A DNA stretch of 64,000 nt from Gammaproteobacteria bacterium (GCA_024644535.1 JAHEKX010000008.1:99098-163097); one strand, 5' to 3'. Positions 45,090 through 55,197 are shown, counted from the stretch's first letter. Program-made: numbers and translations. The notes: generated from the sequence alone by a model not told the origin.

Positions 45090-47183
45090 CTACAAGTCTC
45101 GCACTTCATCGGCATCGTTCAGACCAAAAGTCTCAGACCATGCATCAATTAGGCCGTGTAAATGCTCTTGCGAACGGAGCTTCCGGCGATTACCACGGGG
45201 CACCAACTTGTTGGTCTGCTCTTCGTCTAACAAACGTGCTTTGGCTCGGTCGCGCCATTGTAACTCAAGCACATCCAAAATTAGCTGCTTGGCCGCGGCG
45301 TCGTAAACTGGGCAGGTAACCTCGACCCTGAAATCAAGGTTGCGAGTCATCAAATCTGCCGACGAAATAAACACTTTCGAATCGCCCGCATTTTCGAACA
45401 CAAATACCCTGGGGTGCTCCAGGTAACGGTCGACGATACTGATCGCGCGGATGTTATCGCTTAGGCCTTTAACGCCAGCCTTCATGGCAAACATGCCTCG
45501 CACGATCAGTCGGATTTTAACGCCAGCTTGACTGGCTTGATACAGTTTATCGACGATAGGTTTATCAACCAAGTTATTACACTTAATGAAGATCCCCGAC
45601 TTACGCCCTGCTTTCACGTTGGCTATCTCAGCGTCGATCAAAGCCATTAAGCCAGACCGGTTAGTATTCGGTGACACCATTAAATGACGGTAGCGGAATC
45701 GGCGGTAAGTATGACGAATGAAGTCAAAGACATTGGCAACCTCTTTGCCAATTTCTCGGTTCGCCGTTAGCAAACTAAAATCTGTGTAAAGTCGAGCGGT
45801 GCTCTCGTTAAAGTTTCCGGTACCAATATGAGCATACTGGCGTTCTTCGTCATCTTCTTGGCGGTTTATTAGAATCAGTTTTGAGTGCACTTTAAGCCCG
45901 GGGATACCAAAGATCACCTGTACGCCCGCATCACCAAGTACTCTTGACCAGCGGATATTCGCGCTCTCGTCAAAACGCGCCTGCAACTCAATAACGACGG
46001 TTACCTGCTTCTGATTCCGCGCTGCATTGATTAGGGCATTAACCACGTGCGAGTTCGATGCCACACGGTACAGCGTCATACTAATCGAGGTTACCGCTGG
46101 ATCTAGTGCTGCCGTATGCAACAGGTCTTCGATGTAACGGAACGAGTGATACGGGTAATACAGCAAAATATCTCGCTCGCGAATCTTTCCGAAAATACTC
46201 GACCCCGGGCGATCTAAGTAGGGCAACCGCGACGGTTGCATGGGATCAAACTCCAAATAATCGGGCCCCAAATTAGGAAACTTCATAAAGTCTTTAGAAT
46301 TGTGATAGCGTCCACCGGCGATAAAACTGTCGTATTTTCCCAGATTAAAGCGCTTCGCCAGAATTTCTAGAAGATCTTCAGGCATATCACCGTCGTACAC
46401 AAAACGCACGGGGTCGGCCTTTTTGCGCCGCGCCAAGCTGCCATCCACCTTATCAATTAGACTTTGTGTAATTTTTTCATCCATCTCCAATTCAGCATCG
46501 CGTGTAATCTTAATGGTGTACGCCTGCGCCTCTTCGATATCGAGTACTCCGCGAAACACCTCTTTCAGGCAGTGTCGAATAATATTATCTAATACAATAA
46601 TCGCTTTTTTGCGACGCGAGCCTTTAGGTGGGATATACACAAAACGGTCTAGGCGATCTGTCGGTAGCTCAAGTAGCGCGTATTGTACTTTCCCGCTGGT
46701 CAGGGCCATTCTTATAGCAAAATAAATAGATGCATCGTTTAACTCAGGTAGTTGAGTTGAACCTTTCAAAAACAGAGGCGAGAGCTCGGGTAACACGTTA
46801 TCGCGAAAGTACTGCTCGACAAACGGCGTCTGGTCGGTTCGCAATTGCTTTTCATTAATTAAATAAATATTTCTCCGACGCAACGACAGTAAACATCCTT
46901 GATACACCAGATCAAATTTTTGCTGCAACTCACGAACTCTAGACTGAATTTGCTTAAGCAAAGTGCGAGCAGCCTCTTTGTCCTCTCCCGTTGAAAACGC
47001 CGCCAAGCGACGCACATCGGCGACTCGAACACGGAAAAACTCATCCATATTATTGGAAAAAATCCCCAAATAACGTACCTGCTGAATGACCGGCACGTCA
47101 CGGCTCGAAGCTTCCTGTAACACGCGTTCGTTAAAAGCCAACCAGCTCAGTTCTTTGGCTACATACTTATCTTCATCTGTCAT
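45090..47183 (-). CDS. ppk: Polyphosphate kinase 1
   Basis: A 697-residue PPK1 that reversibly makes inorganic polyphosphate from ATP at the inner membrane. The N-terminal helical domain begins ELSWLAFNERVLQEA, and the head domain and two PLD-like catalytic domains follow. The phospho-histidine is in GLKVHSKLILI and the second conserved His in HIGTGNFNESTARLYTDFSL. The C-terminal DLMTRNLDFRVEV motif is also present. Length is typical. Divergent from ppx over 81 bases that contain a possible Pho box. Confidence 0.96.
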   Translation of the reverse strand: MTDEDKYVAKELSWLAFNERVLQEASSRDVPVIQQVRYLGIFSNNMDEFFRVRVADVRRLAAFSTGEDKEAARTLLKQIQSRVRELQQKFDLVYQGCLLSLRRRNIYLINEKQLRTDQTPFVEQYFRDNVLPELSPLFLKGSTQLPELNDASIYFAIRMALTSGKVQYALLELPTDRLDRFVYIPPKGSRRKKAIIVLDNIIRHCLKEVFRGVLDIEEAQAYTIKITRDAELEMDEKITQSLIDKVDGSLARRKKADPVRFVYDGDMPEDLLEILAKRFNLGKYDSFIAGGRYHNSKDFMKFPNLGPDYLEFDPMQPSRLPYLDRPGSSIFGKIRERDILLYYPYHSFRYIEDLLHTAALDPAVTSISMTLYRVASNSHVVNALINAARNQKQVTVVIELQARFDESANIRWSRVLGDAGVQVIFGIPGLKVHSKLILINRQEDDEERQYAHIGTGNFNESTARLYTDFSLLTANREIGKEVANVFDFIRHTYRRFRYRHLMVSPNTNRSGLMALIDAEIANVKAGRKSGIFIKCNNLVDKPIVDKLYQASQAGVKIRLIVRGMFAMKAGVKGLSDNIRAISIVDRYLEHPRVFVFENAGDSKVFISSADLMTRNLDFRVEVTCPVYDAAAKQLILDVLELQWRDRAKARLLDEEQTNKLVPRGNRRKLRSQEHLHGLIDAWSETFGLNDADEVRDL

Positions 47184-47208
47184 GCTTTGTCATCTTTTTG
47201 TACTTGCG

Positions 47209-47226
47209 TTTTCATACTAACGTCAT
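47209..47226. promoter_or_regulatory. Possible Pho box between ppk and ppx
   Basis: TTTTCAT-ACTA-ACGTCAT (47209-47226) has the 7-4-7 direct-repeat layout of PhoB sites (consensus CTGTCAT), each half matching 5 of 7. A third TGTCATA half-site is present in the reverse orientation just downstream (within 47238-47247). Suggestive only. Confidence 0.3.
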
Positions 47227-47264
47227 ATCCTTGCTGTTTTATGACAAGATTAAGGAGCCAGACT

Positions 47265-48734
47265 TTGTCGTCTGACCTGTATGCAGCGCTAGACTTAGGT
47301 TCCAACAGCTTCCATTTACTCGTCGGGCGACTGCAAGACGACAAAATCGAAACGGTTGATCGCGTTAAAGATACTGTGCGCTTAGCCGCAGGTCTACAAG
47401 CGGATCGAAGTTTGTCGGAAGAAGCCAAAATACGGGCACTGGAGAGTCTGGCGCGGTTCGCACAGCGCATTGGTGGTATATCTCCTAGCCAGGTCAGGGT
47501 AGTCGCAACCAACACTTTTCGGGTTGCATCAGAATCTGGGAAATTTCGCAAACAAGCGGAAGCCGCCCTAGGTGTCCCTATCGAGATTATTAGCGGGCAA
47601 GAAGAAGCTCGACTGATCTTTTTAGGGGTCGCCAAAGACTTTGCCCCGGACCGTCAAAAACGCCTTGTTGTGGACATTGGAGGCGGATCCACGGAACTCA
47701 TCATCGGGAAACGTGAACCACAATTACTCGAAAGCTTGCATATGGGCTGCGTGACCTGGACTCAGCGCTATTTCCCGAAAGGCATAGACGGCAGTCGCTA
47801 TAAAAAAGCCGTCATCAATGCCAAAAGTATACTCCAACCTTACGTAAAACAATTTAGCAGTATAGGGTTCTCTGACACCGTGGGATCATCCGGCACCATC
47901 CGGGCTTTAGGGGAGCTCATGCCTTTGGTCGGCGGCAACGTTCATGAAATAACATTAACGGGACTTCAGGATCTCGCAGATCGATGGATCAACAAGCCTG
48001 AAAAGCTTGATTTATCTTCGGTTTCAAGCAGTCGCTTAGCCGTGCTTCCCGGCGGCCTGGCGGTGCTACAAGCCTTGCTGGAGTCTCTTCCGATCGAGAC
48101 AATGCATACCTCGGTGTACACGATGAAGGAGGGCGTCTTGTATGATCTTGCGGGCAAACGAGCGCACCACGATCGCAGAGAGCGCACCGTGAGCCGAATG
48201 ATGAGTATGTACAACGCCGACGTCGAACAGGCCGACCGCGTTTACGACAGCGCCGAACTACTGTTAGATCATGTCGCCGATCATCTCCAACTAGAAATTG
48301 ACGTTGCCCGAGAGTACCTCGAATGGGCCACCGATTTACATGAAATTGGTTTCGCAATTGCTCACGGTGGGCATCAAAAACACGGCGCTTGGTTAGTAGA
48401 AAACTCTGACATGCCAGGATTTACGCGCCGCGAACAAGCCACATTAAGCTTTTTGATACGCAACCAACGCAAAACTATCACGCCTAACAGCAGTGATTAC
48501 GGTATTGTCGAAGACTGGGCTCTTGTCTTGGCGCTCCGTCTCGCGATTTTACTCAACCGTAGCCGAACACCACAGAAAATGCCCAAAATGGAATTTAAAC
48601 TCAAAAATAAACGTTTCGAACTTCACATAACTAGCGCTTGGTTGAACGATCACCCACTAACGCAATTTGACCTTGAACGCGAAAGCAGCTACTGGAGTGC
48701 CGTAAATATCGACTTTAAAGTCTGCGAAATCTAG
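47265..48734 (+). CDS. ppx: Exopolyphosphatase / pppGpp phosphatase
   Basis: A 489-residue Ppx/GppA ASKHA-fold phosphatase that removes terminal phosphates from polyphosphate and can hydrolyse pppGpp. The N-terminal ATPase-fold motif is LYAALDLGSNSFHLLVG, the phosphate-binding loops are VVATNTFR and VVDIGGGSTELIIG, and a C-terminal HD-like helical domain spans about 320-480. The start chosen is TTG 47265: it has AAGGAG 8 bases upstream and gives MSSDLYAALDLG as in relatives. ATG 47241 and ATG 47187 have no ribosome site and add unrelated residues. Confidence 0.93.
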   Translation: MSSDLYAALDLGSNSFHLLVGRLQDDKIETVDRVKDTVRLAAGLQADRSLSEEAKIRALESLARFAQRIGGISPSQVRVVATNTFRVASESGKFRKQAEAALGVPIEIISGQEEARLIFLGVAKDFAPDRQKRLVVDIGGGSTELIIGKREPQLLESLHMGCVTWTQRYFPKGIDGSRYKKAVINAKSILQPYVKQFSSIGFSDTVGSSGTIRALGELMPLVGGNVHEITLTGLQDLADRWINKPEKLDLSSVSSSRLAVLPGGLAVLQALLESLPIETMHTSVYTMKEGVLYDLAGKRAHHDRRERTVSRMMSMYNADVEQADRVYDSAELLLDHVADHLQLEIDVAREYLEWATDLHEIGFAIAHGGHQKHGAWLVENSDMPGFTRREQATLSFLIRNQRKTITPNSSDYGIVEDWALVLALRLAILLNRSRTPQKMPKMEFKLKNKRFELHITSAWLNDHPLTQFDLERESSYWSAVNIDFKVCEI

Positions 48735-48890
48735 ACAAACGAAGTAGCCTAAATCACGCACTTCAGTTAGACCTGATGAGCACTCAACTTAGCGTGCTCG
48801 CCACACCATCTATCGTATCTATGCGTCGCAGGTTTCTATGCTGTCGTACAATTAGCGGTCACTGACAAGCTTTGCTTTTAAGGGTTAATA

Positions 48891-50072
48891 ATGTTGAAAA
48901 AATGGCTCAAACGTCTTGCCCCTGTTCTCGTACTTGCCTGTGCCTTTGTCATATTCGGTGCACTGCAAGCCAACAAACCTATGCCCGAGAAAAAAGAGGC
49001 TCAGGCCAGAGTGCTTCAGGTTTACACTACGCCCGCCGCCTTGGAGTCGACCTTTTTTGATGTCTATGCCCAGGGCGAAGTAAAAGCACGCACGGCGATT
49101 AACTTAGCAGCCCAAGTCGGTGGCCGAGTTGAGTGGGTCTCTGAGCAGTTTATCCCCGGCGGCTCGTTTCTAGCAGGCGAACCGATCCTGCGACTTGAAG
49201 CGGTAGATTACCAACTGGCACTGAACCAAGCAGAGGCATCATTGGCCAATGCCCAAGTTCTTTTAGAAAAAGCCGAAGCCGACGCCGATGTGGCACGCAA
49301 ACAACTGGCAGGGGTAAAAAACCCATCGCCTTTGGCCTTAAAAATCCCTCAAGTAAAAGAAGCCAAGGCTTCACTAAAAGCAGCACAAGCATCGGTAGAA
49401 CGCGCTCGCCTGAATTTAAAGCGCACCACTGTGAGCCTACCCTATGACGCACGCATTACTGCCGTAAACGTTCAAGTGGGTCAGGTCATCGCCATGGGAC
49501 AGGCTTTGGCCGCAGCATTTTCTATCGATGAGGTAATGGTTAGACTCGCGCTAAAACAAGAAACTCTGGGCTCGCTCGGCTTACCTATCGGTTTCGTTGC
49601 TGAGCCTAACCAAGAACCTCCGGTCACTTTCTCGACCGAGATTGCCGACACGCCTTATCAATGGACAGGCAAGCTCACTCATATCGAGGCGAACATCGAT
49701 CAGGCAACGCGCATGGCGCATGCTACAGCCACGCTTGATAAACCTTACGAGATGGTCAACACCAGTAACGGTATGCCGATGGCTGTGGGACTCTACGTAG
49801 ACGCGCATATCCAGGGTCGACAAGTTGACAAAATAATCTCCATCCCAAGGTCCGCTCTGCGCCCGGGTAACCGGGTCTTTGTTATCGAGAACGAAACCCT
49901 CCAGGTCGCTGAGGTCACCGTCGCCCATGCGAACGAAGACAAAGCCTACATTAGCAGTGGCTTATTCGCGGGCGCCCAAATTATTACCTCTCCTATTCGC
50001 AACCCTATTGCGGGCATGGCAATCACATCGATCAAGCCGCAAGCAAATGTTGAAGCAGAGTCAGTGCAATGA
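48891..50072 (+). CDS. RND efflux periplasmic adaptor subunit
   Basis: A 393-residue membrane-fusion protein of the HlyD/AcrA type: N-terminal membrane anchor (about 7-26), a beta-barrel and lipoyl half (INLAAQVGGRVEWVSEQFIPGGSFLAGEPILRLE), an alpha-helical hairpin (about 105-170, alternating Ala/Lys/Glu), the second lipoyl half and a beta-barrel with GLYVDAHIQG. It links the inner-membrane pump to an outer-membrane channel. Its stop overlaps the permease start by 4 bases (ATGA), so the two are translated together. No outer-membrane TolC-like gene is adjacent. Confidence 0.92.
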   Translation: MLKKWLKRLAPVLVLACAFVIFGALQANKPMPEKKEAQARVLQVYTTPAALESTFFDVYAQGEVKARTAINLAAQVGGRVEWVSEQFIPGGSFLAGEPILRLEAVDYQLALNQAEASLANAQVLLEKAEADADVARKQLAGVKNPSPLALKIPQVKEAKASLKAAQASVERARLNLKRTTVSLPYDARITAVNVQVGQVIAMGQALAAAFSIDEVMVRLALKQETLGSLGLPIGFVAEPNQEPPVTFSTEIADTPYQWTGKLTHIEANIDQATRMAHATATLDKPYEMVNTSNGMPMAVGLYVDAHIQGRQVDKIISIPRSALRPGNRVFVIENETLQVAEVTVAHANEDKAYISSGLFAGAQIITSPIRNPIAGMAITSIKPQANVEAESVQ

Positions 50073-53000
50073 AAGGACTAATCGCGTGGTGGACACGTAA
50101 TCCCGTTGCCGCTAATTTGTTAATGGCAGGTATTCTGATTGCAGGCTGGTTGGGCTTTAACAACATGGAACGCGAAGTCTTCCCCGTTGTAAAAGTAAAT
50201 CAAGCTACCGTTGAAGTCTCGTGGCCCGGTGCCAGTGCGCAGGATGTTGAAGAGCAAGTGATTGCGCGCATCGAGGAAGCTGTTGAAGATCTAGAAAGCG
50301 TTTACCGGATCTATTCGACAGCTTACGAAGGCTACGCCAACGTGCGGGTGGCGACTTATCCTTACATTGAAATCGAAACCTTCGTAAACGACGTCAAAAA
50401 CGCCGTTGACTCGGTCACCTCCTTCCCTCGCGATATCGAAAACCCCAGAATAAAACGCTTAGAATTCCGCGAGGAAATGATTCGAGTGGCACTCTATGGA
50501 GACCGCAGCGAGCGCGAGCTTACGCGACTTGCGGAAGAGCTGCGACAAGAGCTGGCTGCCCTGCCTTATACCTCATTGGTCGAGCTGTTCGGTGCGCGTA
50601 ACGAAGAAGTCACTATCGAAATTTCAGAGGCAGCACTGCGCAAGTTTGGATTAACCTTCAGTGAAGTAGCCAATGCCATTCGCAGCTCATCGCTGAACAC
50701 TTCCTCAGGTAGCGTGCGAACCGACGTCGGTACGTTCAGCATCAAGACTCGCAACCTTGCCGACAACGCCGATGATTTTGGCGATGTTATTATTCGCCAG
50801 ACATCCGACTTTGGCACAGTACTCTTAAAAGATGTCGCAACCATCATCGACGGCTTTGAAGAGAACGAGCTGCTGGCCACAGTGAACGGCCAACCCACAG
50901 TCTTACTGCAGGTTAAAGCCACCGAAAAAATGCAGGTCGTGAAAGCCAGCGACGCTGTCACGGAATGGGTTGAAATGCGTCGTAAAACCCTCCCAGAGGG
51001 TTTAGATCTAATGATTTGGTTTGACACAGCCGACATCTACAAAAGCCGTATGGAAACTATTGGCAACTCGGCCTACATGGGGTTGATACTGGTATTTATT
51101 ATTTTGATCGCCACTTTACGCCCTCGCGTTGCTTTATGGGTCACCGGTGGCATCGCCGTCGCGTTCATGGGCACCTTTGCCTTTTTACCCTCTGCGGACG
51201 TATCGTTTAACGTAATATCAACCTTTGCCTTCCTGCTGGTACTTGGCATCGTGGTCGACGATGCCATTGTGGTGGGTGAGAGCATTCACGCGCACAGCGA
51301 GGCCAGTGGTGGGGGCGATAACGCCGCAATAAACGGCGCGTATGCCGTTTCGAAACCCGTTATCTTTGCGGTACTGACCACGATTTTAGCGTTTGCGCCT
51401 TGGTTTTTTGTGTCAGGCGAAACTGCGCAAATCACACGCCAGCTTTCTATTGTTATTACCCTCGCTCTAATCTTCAGCCTGGTCGAAGCATTTCTGATTC
51501 TGCCGTCGCATTTACGAGACCTTAAACCTCGGGACATGACCAAGCGCTTCGCTAAACATCAAACCAAAATTGAACATGCTATCGTCAGTTTTGCTAACGT
51601 CCAGTACCGATCTATTATCAAGACCGCCATCAAATACCGTTACATCACGCTGTCCTTTTTTGTGGGCTTATTTATTGTAAGCATTGGCGTATTCAGCAGC
51701 GGCTGGGTCAAGTTCAACTTCATGCCGCAGGTAGAAAACGAGCAAATCTATGTCAGTGTGGACCTGCCCGCAGGCACACCTTGGGAGCGATCGTTGGAAG
51801 TACTCGAGCAACTGCAAGATGCCGAGCGTCGCTTAATCGATGAAGTGGAGGCCGAAGGTGCCGCCAATGGTGAAAAAGTCCATTTAATCGAGGGCTGGTA
51901 TACTCGCTCTCGCTGGGACAATGTGCTTGCGATCATTCGTTTAGCGCCACCAGAGAAGCGTGCCCTATCGGCCCGAGAAGCGGCAGAACGCTTTCAAGAA
52001 TTAGTTGGCGATGTGCCCGACGCCGAAGCGATTTCCGTAAACTACACGCTGAATGACGGTAATCCGCGGGTGACCTACATGCTACGCGGTAATGACTTAA
52101 ACACGCTGCGGCAGGCGAGCCTAGATATTCAAGCGCAGCTTAGAACTTACCAAGACGCCTTTTTTATTCGCGACAGCCAGCGCGGCGAACGCGAAGAAAT
52201 CCGTCTGAACTTAAAACCCACGGCGACAGCAATGGGCCTAACACTGGCAGAGGTCTCACGACAGGTCCGTCAAGCCTATTACGGTGAAGAAATACAACGT
52301 CTCCCCCGAGAAATTGGTGACGTTCGAGTGATGGTGAAGTATCCAAAGGCGCTTCGAGAAAACTTAGCCTCGCTGGATGAGTTTCGAATTCGCACACCAA
52401 AAGGAGACAGCGTACCACTAGCCTCAGTCGCCGAGTTTGAAGTTGGTGCGGGTGTGCAAAGAATCGAGCGGCGAGATGGCCAGCGGGTTATTTATGTCAC
52501 GGCCGATGTAACAACCGATACCATGAGCACCATTGGTAAAGATATGCGCGAAAACTTTATCCCCACCTTGGAGCAGAAATACCCCACCGTAAAATTTGGA
52601 CAGGGGGGCTCGCAAGAAGAGGAGGCTGAGTTTTTGGGTGAAATCCAAGCGCTATACATTGTGGCAATGTTCATGATGTATGCCCTAATTGCCGTAGCGT
52701 TTAGGAGCTACTGGTTACCTATGCTGATTATGACCGCCATACCCTTTGGCTTTATGGGCGCCATTTACGGTCATTTATTATTCGGCATTCCTTTAGCGCT
52801 GTTTTCATATTTTGGTATTGGAGCCGCAGCCGGCGTTGTGGTTAACGACAACTTGGTTTTGGTGGACTATATCGGTAGGCTCCGAGAACAAGGCAAGTCC
52901 GCTCTTGAAGCAGTCGTCGAGTCAGGTGTTAATCGCTTCAGACCAATCCTACTGACGACAGTCACCACCTTCATTGGCTTAATGCCGATCATGGCAGAGC

Positions 53001-53173
53001 GTGCCACCAGTGCCCAATTTTTGAAGCCGGCAGTACTGTCCTTGGCCTTCGGAGTTCTGTTCGCCCTGTTTGTGACCTTGTTGTTAGTACCTGCGCTGTA
53101 CATGATTGGTGACGACTGGCGGCAGCGTACATCGAAGGCAAAACAGCTGGTTGCTAAGGTCTACACCGACTAA
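50069..53173 (+). CDS. RND efflux transporter permease (AcrB-like)
   Basis: A 1034-residue resistance-nodulation-division pump: 12 transmembrane segments, two large periplasmic loops, and the proton-relay aspartate pair in TM4 (LGIVVDDAIVVGESIHAH). The N-terminal NPVAANLLMAGILIAGWLGF is typical of the Acr/hydrophobe-amphiphile efflux group rather than heavy-metal pumps. It uses proton motive force to expel hydrophobic compounds; the substrate is unknown. Two-gene operon with the adaptor. A hairpin GGCCTGCT/AGCAGGCC (53184-53210) lies 10 bases after the stop. Confidence 0.92.
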   Translation: MKGLIAWWTRNPVAANLLMAGILIAGWLGFNNMEREVFPVVKVNQATVEVSWPGASAQDVEEQVIARIEEAVEDLESVYRIYSTAYEGYANVRVATYPYIEIETFVNDVKNAVDSVTSFPRDIENPRIKRLEFREEMIRVALYGDRSERELTRLAEELRQELAALPYTSLVELFGARNEEVTIEISEAALRKFGLTFSEVANAIRSSSLNTSSGSVRTDVGTFSIKTRNLADNADDFGDVIIRQTSDFGTVLLKDVATIIDGFEENELLATVNGQPTVLLQVKATEKMQVVKASDAVTEWVEMRRKTLPEGLDLMIWFDTADIYKSRMETIGNSAYMGLILVFIILIATLRPRVALWVTGGIAVAFMGTFAFLPSADVSFNVISTFAFLLVLGIVVDDAIVVGESIHAHSEASGGGDNAAINGAYAVSKPVIFAVLTTILAFAPWFFVSGETAQITRQLSIVITLALIFSLVEAFLILPSHLRDLKPRDMTKRFAKHQTKIEHAIVSFANVQYRSIIKTAIKYRYITLSFFVGLFIVSIGVFSSGWVKFNFMPQVENEQIYVSVDLPAGTPWERSLEVLEQLQDAERRLIDEVEAEGAANGEKVHLIEGWYTRSRWDNVLAIIRLAPPEKRALSAREAAERFQELVGDVPDAEAISVNYTLNDGNPRVTYMLRGNDLNTLRQASLDIQAQLRTYQDAFFIRDSQRGEREEIRLNLKPTATAMGLTLAEVSRQVRQAYYGEEIQRLPREIGDVRVMVKYPKALRENLASLDEFRIRTPKGDSVPLASVAEFEVGAGVQRIERRDGQRVIYVTADVTTDTMSTIGKDMRENFIPTLEQKYPTVKFGQGGSQEEEAEFLGEIQALYIVAMFMMYALIAVAFRSYWLPMLIMTAIPFGFMGAIYGHLLFGIPLALFSYFGIGAAAGVVVNDNLVLVDYIGRLREQGKSALEAVVESGVNRFRPILLTTVTTFIGLMPIMAERATSAQFLKPAVLSLAFGVLFALFVTLLLVPALYMIGDDWRQRTSKAKQLVAKVYTD

Positions 53174-53468
53174 CCATCGCTGCGGCCTGCTGATCGTTAT
53201 TTAGCAGGCCGGTCGCCGCTGATCAAGTTCGAACAACCTTTGGGTATCTGGCGGACAGGACTTCGGAGCCGGTGCTCTGCCTATCCCTGCCCACAGAAGC
53301 CAGCAAAAAGCGCAAATTAGTCTAAATCGAGCACACCACAAACCTCACATTGACACCAGTTTTAGTTTATCATCGCCTCGCCTAAAAACTTAATAAAACG
53401 CTACTCCCACAAGGCTTGAATATTATCTAGCTGTTCATAGTCTTTAACGATTGTTTGGAGAACCCCAC
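53174..53468. other. Intergenic region with one strong hairpin
   Basis: This 295-bp gap holds GGCCTGCT (53184-53191) and AGCAGGCC (53203-53210), an 8-bp stem that probably ends the efflux transcript though it has no T-tract. The rest contains no gene I can support. A TTGACA near 53348 has no -10 box at a usual distance. Confidence 0.5.
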
Positions 53469-54989
53469 ATGTCACTGTTTGTTTGCCGCACAATATTCTC
53501 GTTAACGTTTACTGTATTGACGCTATTAGTGCCTCAGTCCTTGCAGGCCCAATCGTTCGATATCGTGATCGAGAATGGCCGGATAATGGACCCTGAAACA
53601 GGCCTAGATGAGGTACTCAACGTCGGTATTGTTGGGGACACCATACAAGTGATTTCAAGTGCCCCTTTAAAGGGTAAACGCACTATCGATGCGACCGGTA
53701 AAGTTGTAGCGCCGGGTTTTATCGACACGCACCTGCACGGCAATACCCCGGCCTCTTACAAGCTTGCTTTGCGCGACGGTTTAACGACAGCGATGGATTT
53801 GGAGTATGGCACCCGAGGAAGCGCCATTAACGAATGGTATGCCGCACGCGAAGGCAAAGCCCAGGTAAACTATGGTACGGCGTCAAGTCATGAATTGGCA
53901 CGCTCGCTAGTCTTAGACGGCTTTAGAGCTATCGACGTAACCGAGGGCGCTCTAAGTCGTACAGCAGGGAATGGCTGGGCGACGGGCGTTGCAACCAACG
54001 AGCAGCTGCAAGCCATCTTAGCGGAAATTGATGCCGGCTTAACCGCTGGCGCAATCGGATTGGGGTCAACCGTTGGCTACATGCCCGGTGCAACATCGCG
54101 CGAACTTTACGAAGCGCAAAAAGTAGCCGCGCGCTATGGTCGAATAAGCGGCGTACATACTCGCCACACACCTGGCACTGAATCGACGGTCCCTAATGGC
54201 GTTCAAGAAGTCATGGCCAATGCCGCAGCACTAAACGCGCCTTTGCTTGTTATGCATTTCAACAATCCGGGGTGGGAACTGGTTCAAGAGTTAATCGTCG
54301 GTTTACGTGCCGAAGGTCATAATGTTTGGGGCGAAATTTACCCCTATGCGGCAGGCTCCACCTCGCTTAATGCGGTATTTTTGCGACCCGAAACCTGGGT
54401 TAAGCAACTTGGCAACCGCTACGAGGACACACTGTTTGACCCTATTAACCAAACGTTCTACACCGAAGAAAGCTACCACGAAATGATGAAAACCGATCCG
54501 GGCCGAGGTATCGTTCTTTACAAAATGCCACCCAGCAAAATACCCGAGTGGCTGAGAATGGAAGGCATCACCATGGGCTCAGACGGCATGCCTATTCCAA
54601 CCAGCTACGACTGGGATACGCCCTACGATGCTCTTCCTAACATGCATCCCCGCGCCGCCGGCTCGCGCGGGAAAACGCTGCGCATTGCGCGTGAAAACGA
54701 TATTCCTTTGATGCACATATTAGCGGCATTGAGCTACCGCCCCGCTAAACACCTGGGCGCTACGGGGCTTAAAGCGATGGACCTACGCGGCAGGCTGCAA
54801 GAAAACATGGTCGCGGACATCGTAATTTTTGATGCCGACGCCGTTACAGACAATGCCACTTACGAACACGGGACACGCCCAACCACAGGTATAGACTACG
54901 TCTTGGTCAGCGGGACCGTTACTGTTGATCAAGGGGTGGTGGCAAAAGAGGCTTCTGCAGGGCAACCTATTCGTTTCGAGCCCATGTAA
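53469..54989 (+). CDS. Exported N-acyl-D-amino-acid deacylase-like amidohydrolase, copy 2
   Basis: A 506-residue paralogue of the protein at 33093-34748. The shared path is FDIVIENGRIMDPETGLDEVLNVGI, metal motif GFIDTHLH (His88/His90), HTRHTPG, LLVMHFNNPGW, NVWGEIYPYAAGST and the catalytic aspartate in GSDGMPI. The signal peptide is about 1-28 (cleavage after LQAQ). ATG 53469 follows GGAG; the in-frame TTG 53451 adds only six residues. The family releases amino acids from N-acyl-D-amino acids, here in the periplasm. Single gene, followed 69 bases later by the outer terminator of the tRNA-Ala array. Confidence 0.83.
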   Translation: MSLFVCRTIFSLTFTVLTLLVPQSLQAQSFDIVIENGRIMDPETGLDEVLNVGIVGDTIQVISSAPLKGKRTIDATGKVVAPGFIDTHLHGNTPASYKLALRDGLTTAMDLEYGTRGSAINEWYAAREGKAQVNYGTASSHELARSLVLDGFRAIDVTEGALSRTAGNGWATGVATNEQLQAILAEIDAGLTAGAIGLGSTVGYMPGATSRELYEAQKVAARYGRISGVHTRHTPGTESTVPNGVQEVMANAAALNAPLLVMHFNNPGWELVQELIVGLRAEGHNVWGEIYPYAAGSTSLNAVFLRPETWVKQLGNRYEDTLFDPINQTFYTEESYHEMMKTDPGRGIVLYKMPPSKIPEWLRMEGITMGSDGMPIPTSYDWDTPYDALPNMHPRAAGSRGKTLRIARENDIPLMHILAALSYRPAKHLGATGLKAMDLRGRLQENMVADIVIFDADAVTDNATYEHGTRPTTGIDYVLVSGTVTVDQGVVAKEASAGQPIRFEPM

Positions 54990-55057
54990 TAATAGCGGGC
55001 ATAGCCCAGGCCCCGAGCATACCGGCGAGGGGCTGGAGATCCCGGCGGCGTAGCCAT

Positions 55058-55080
55058 AAAAAAACCGCGTGTCCGCGGTT
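55058..55080 (-). terminator. Outer terminator of the tRNA-Ala array
   Basis: Minus strand: AACCGCG, loop GACA, CGCGGTT (55063-55080) followed by T's (A 55058-55064 on the plus strand). It lies just past the duplicated tRNA-Ala 3' end and is probably the ancestral tRNA-Ala terminator. Confidence 0.75.
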
Positions 55081-55085
55081 CTTAC

Positions 55086-55101
55086 TTTGGTGGAGCCAGG
55101 C
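55086..55101 (-). repeat. Duplicated tRNA-Ala 3' end (left boundary, att-like)
   Basis: TTTGGTGGAGCCAGGC is an exact 16-bp copy of 55520-55535, which is the encoded CCA end and 3' acceptor strand of tRNA-Ala plus two downstream bases. The two copies are 434 bases apart in the same orientation and bracket the repeat array, as expected for insertion into a tRNA 3' end. Confidence 0.85.
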
Positions 55102-55197
55102 TCGGCCGCTCTCGGCCATCCGTGGCCTCCGCGGCATTTGCACATCCTGTGCTTCATCGTACCGCCTTCGGCGGTTCGAACCACGTATCTGCCAAAT

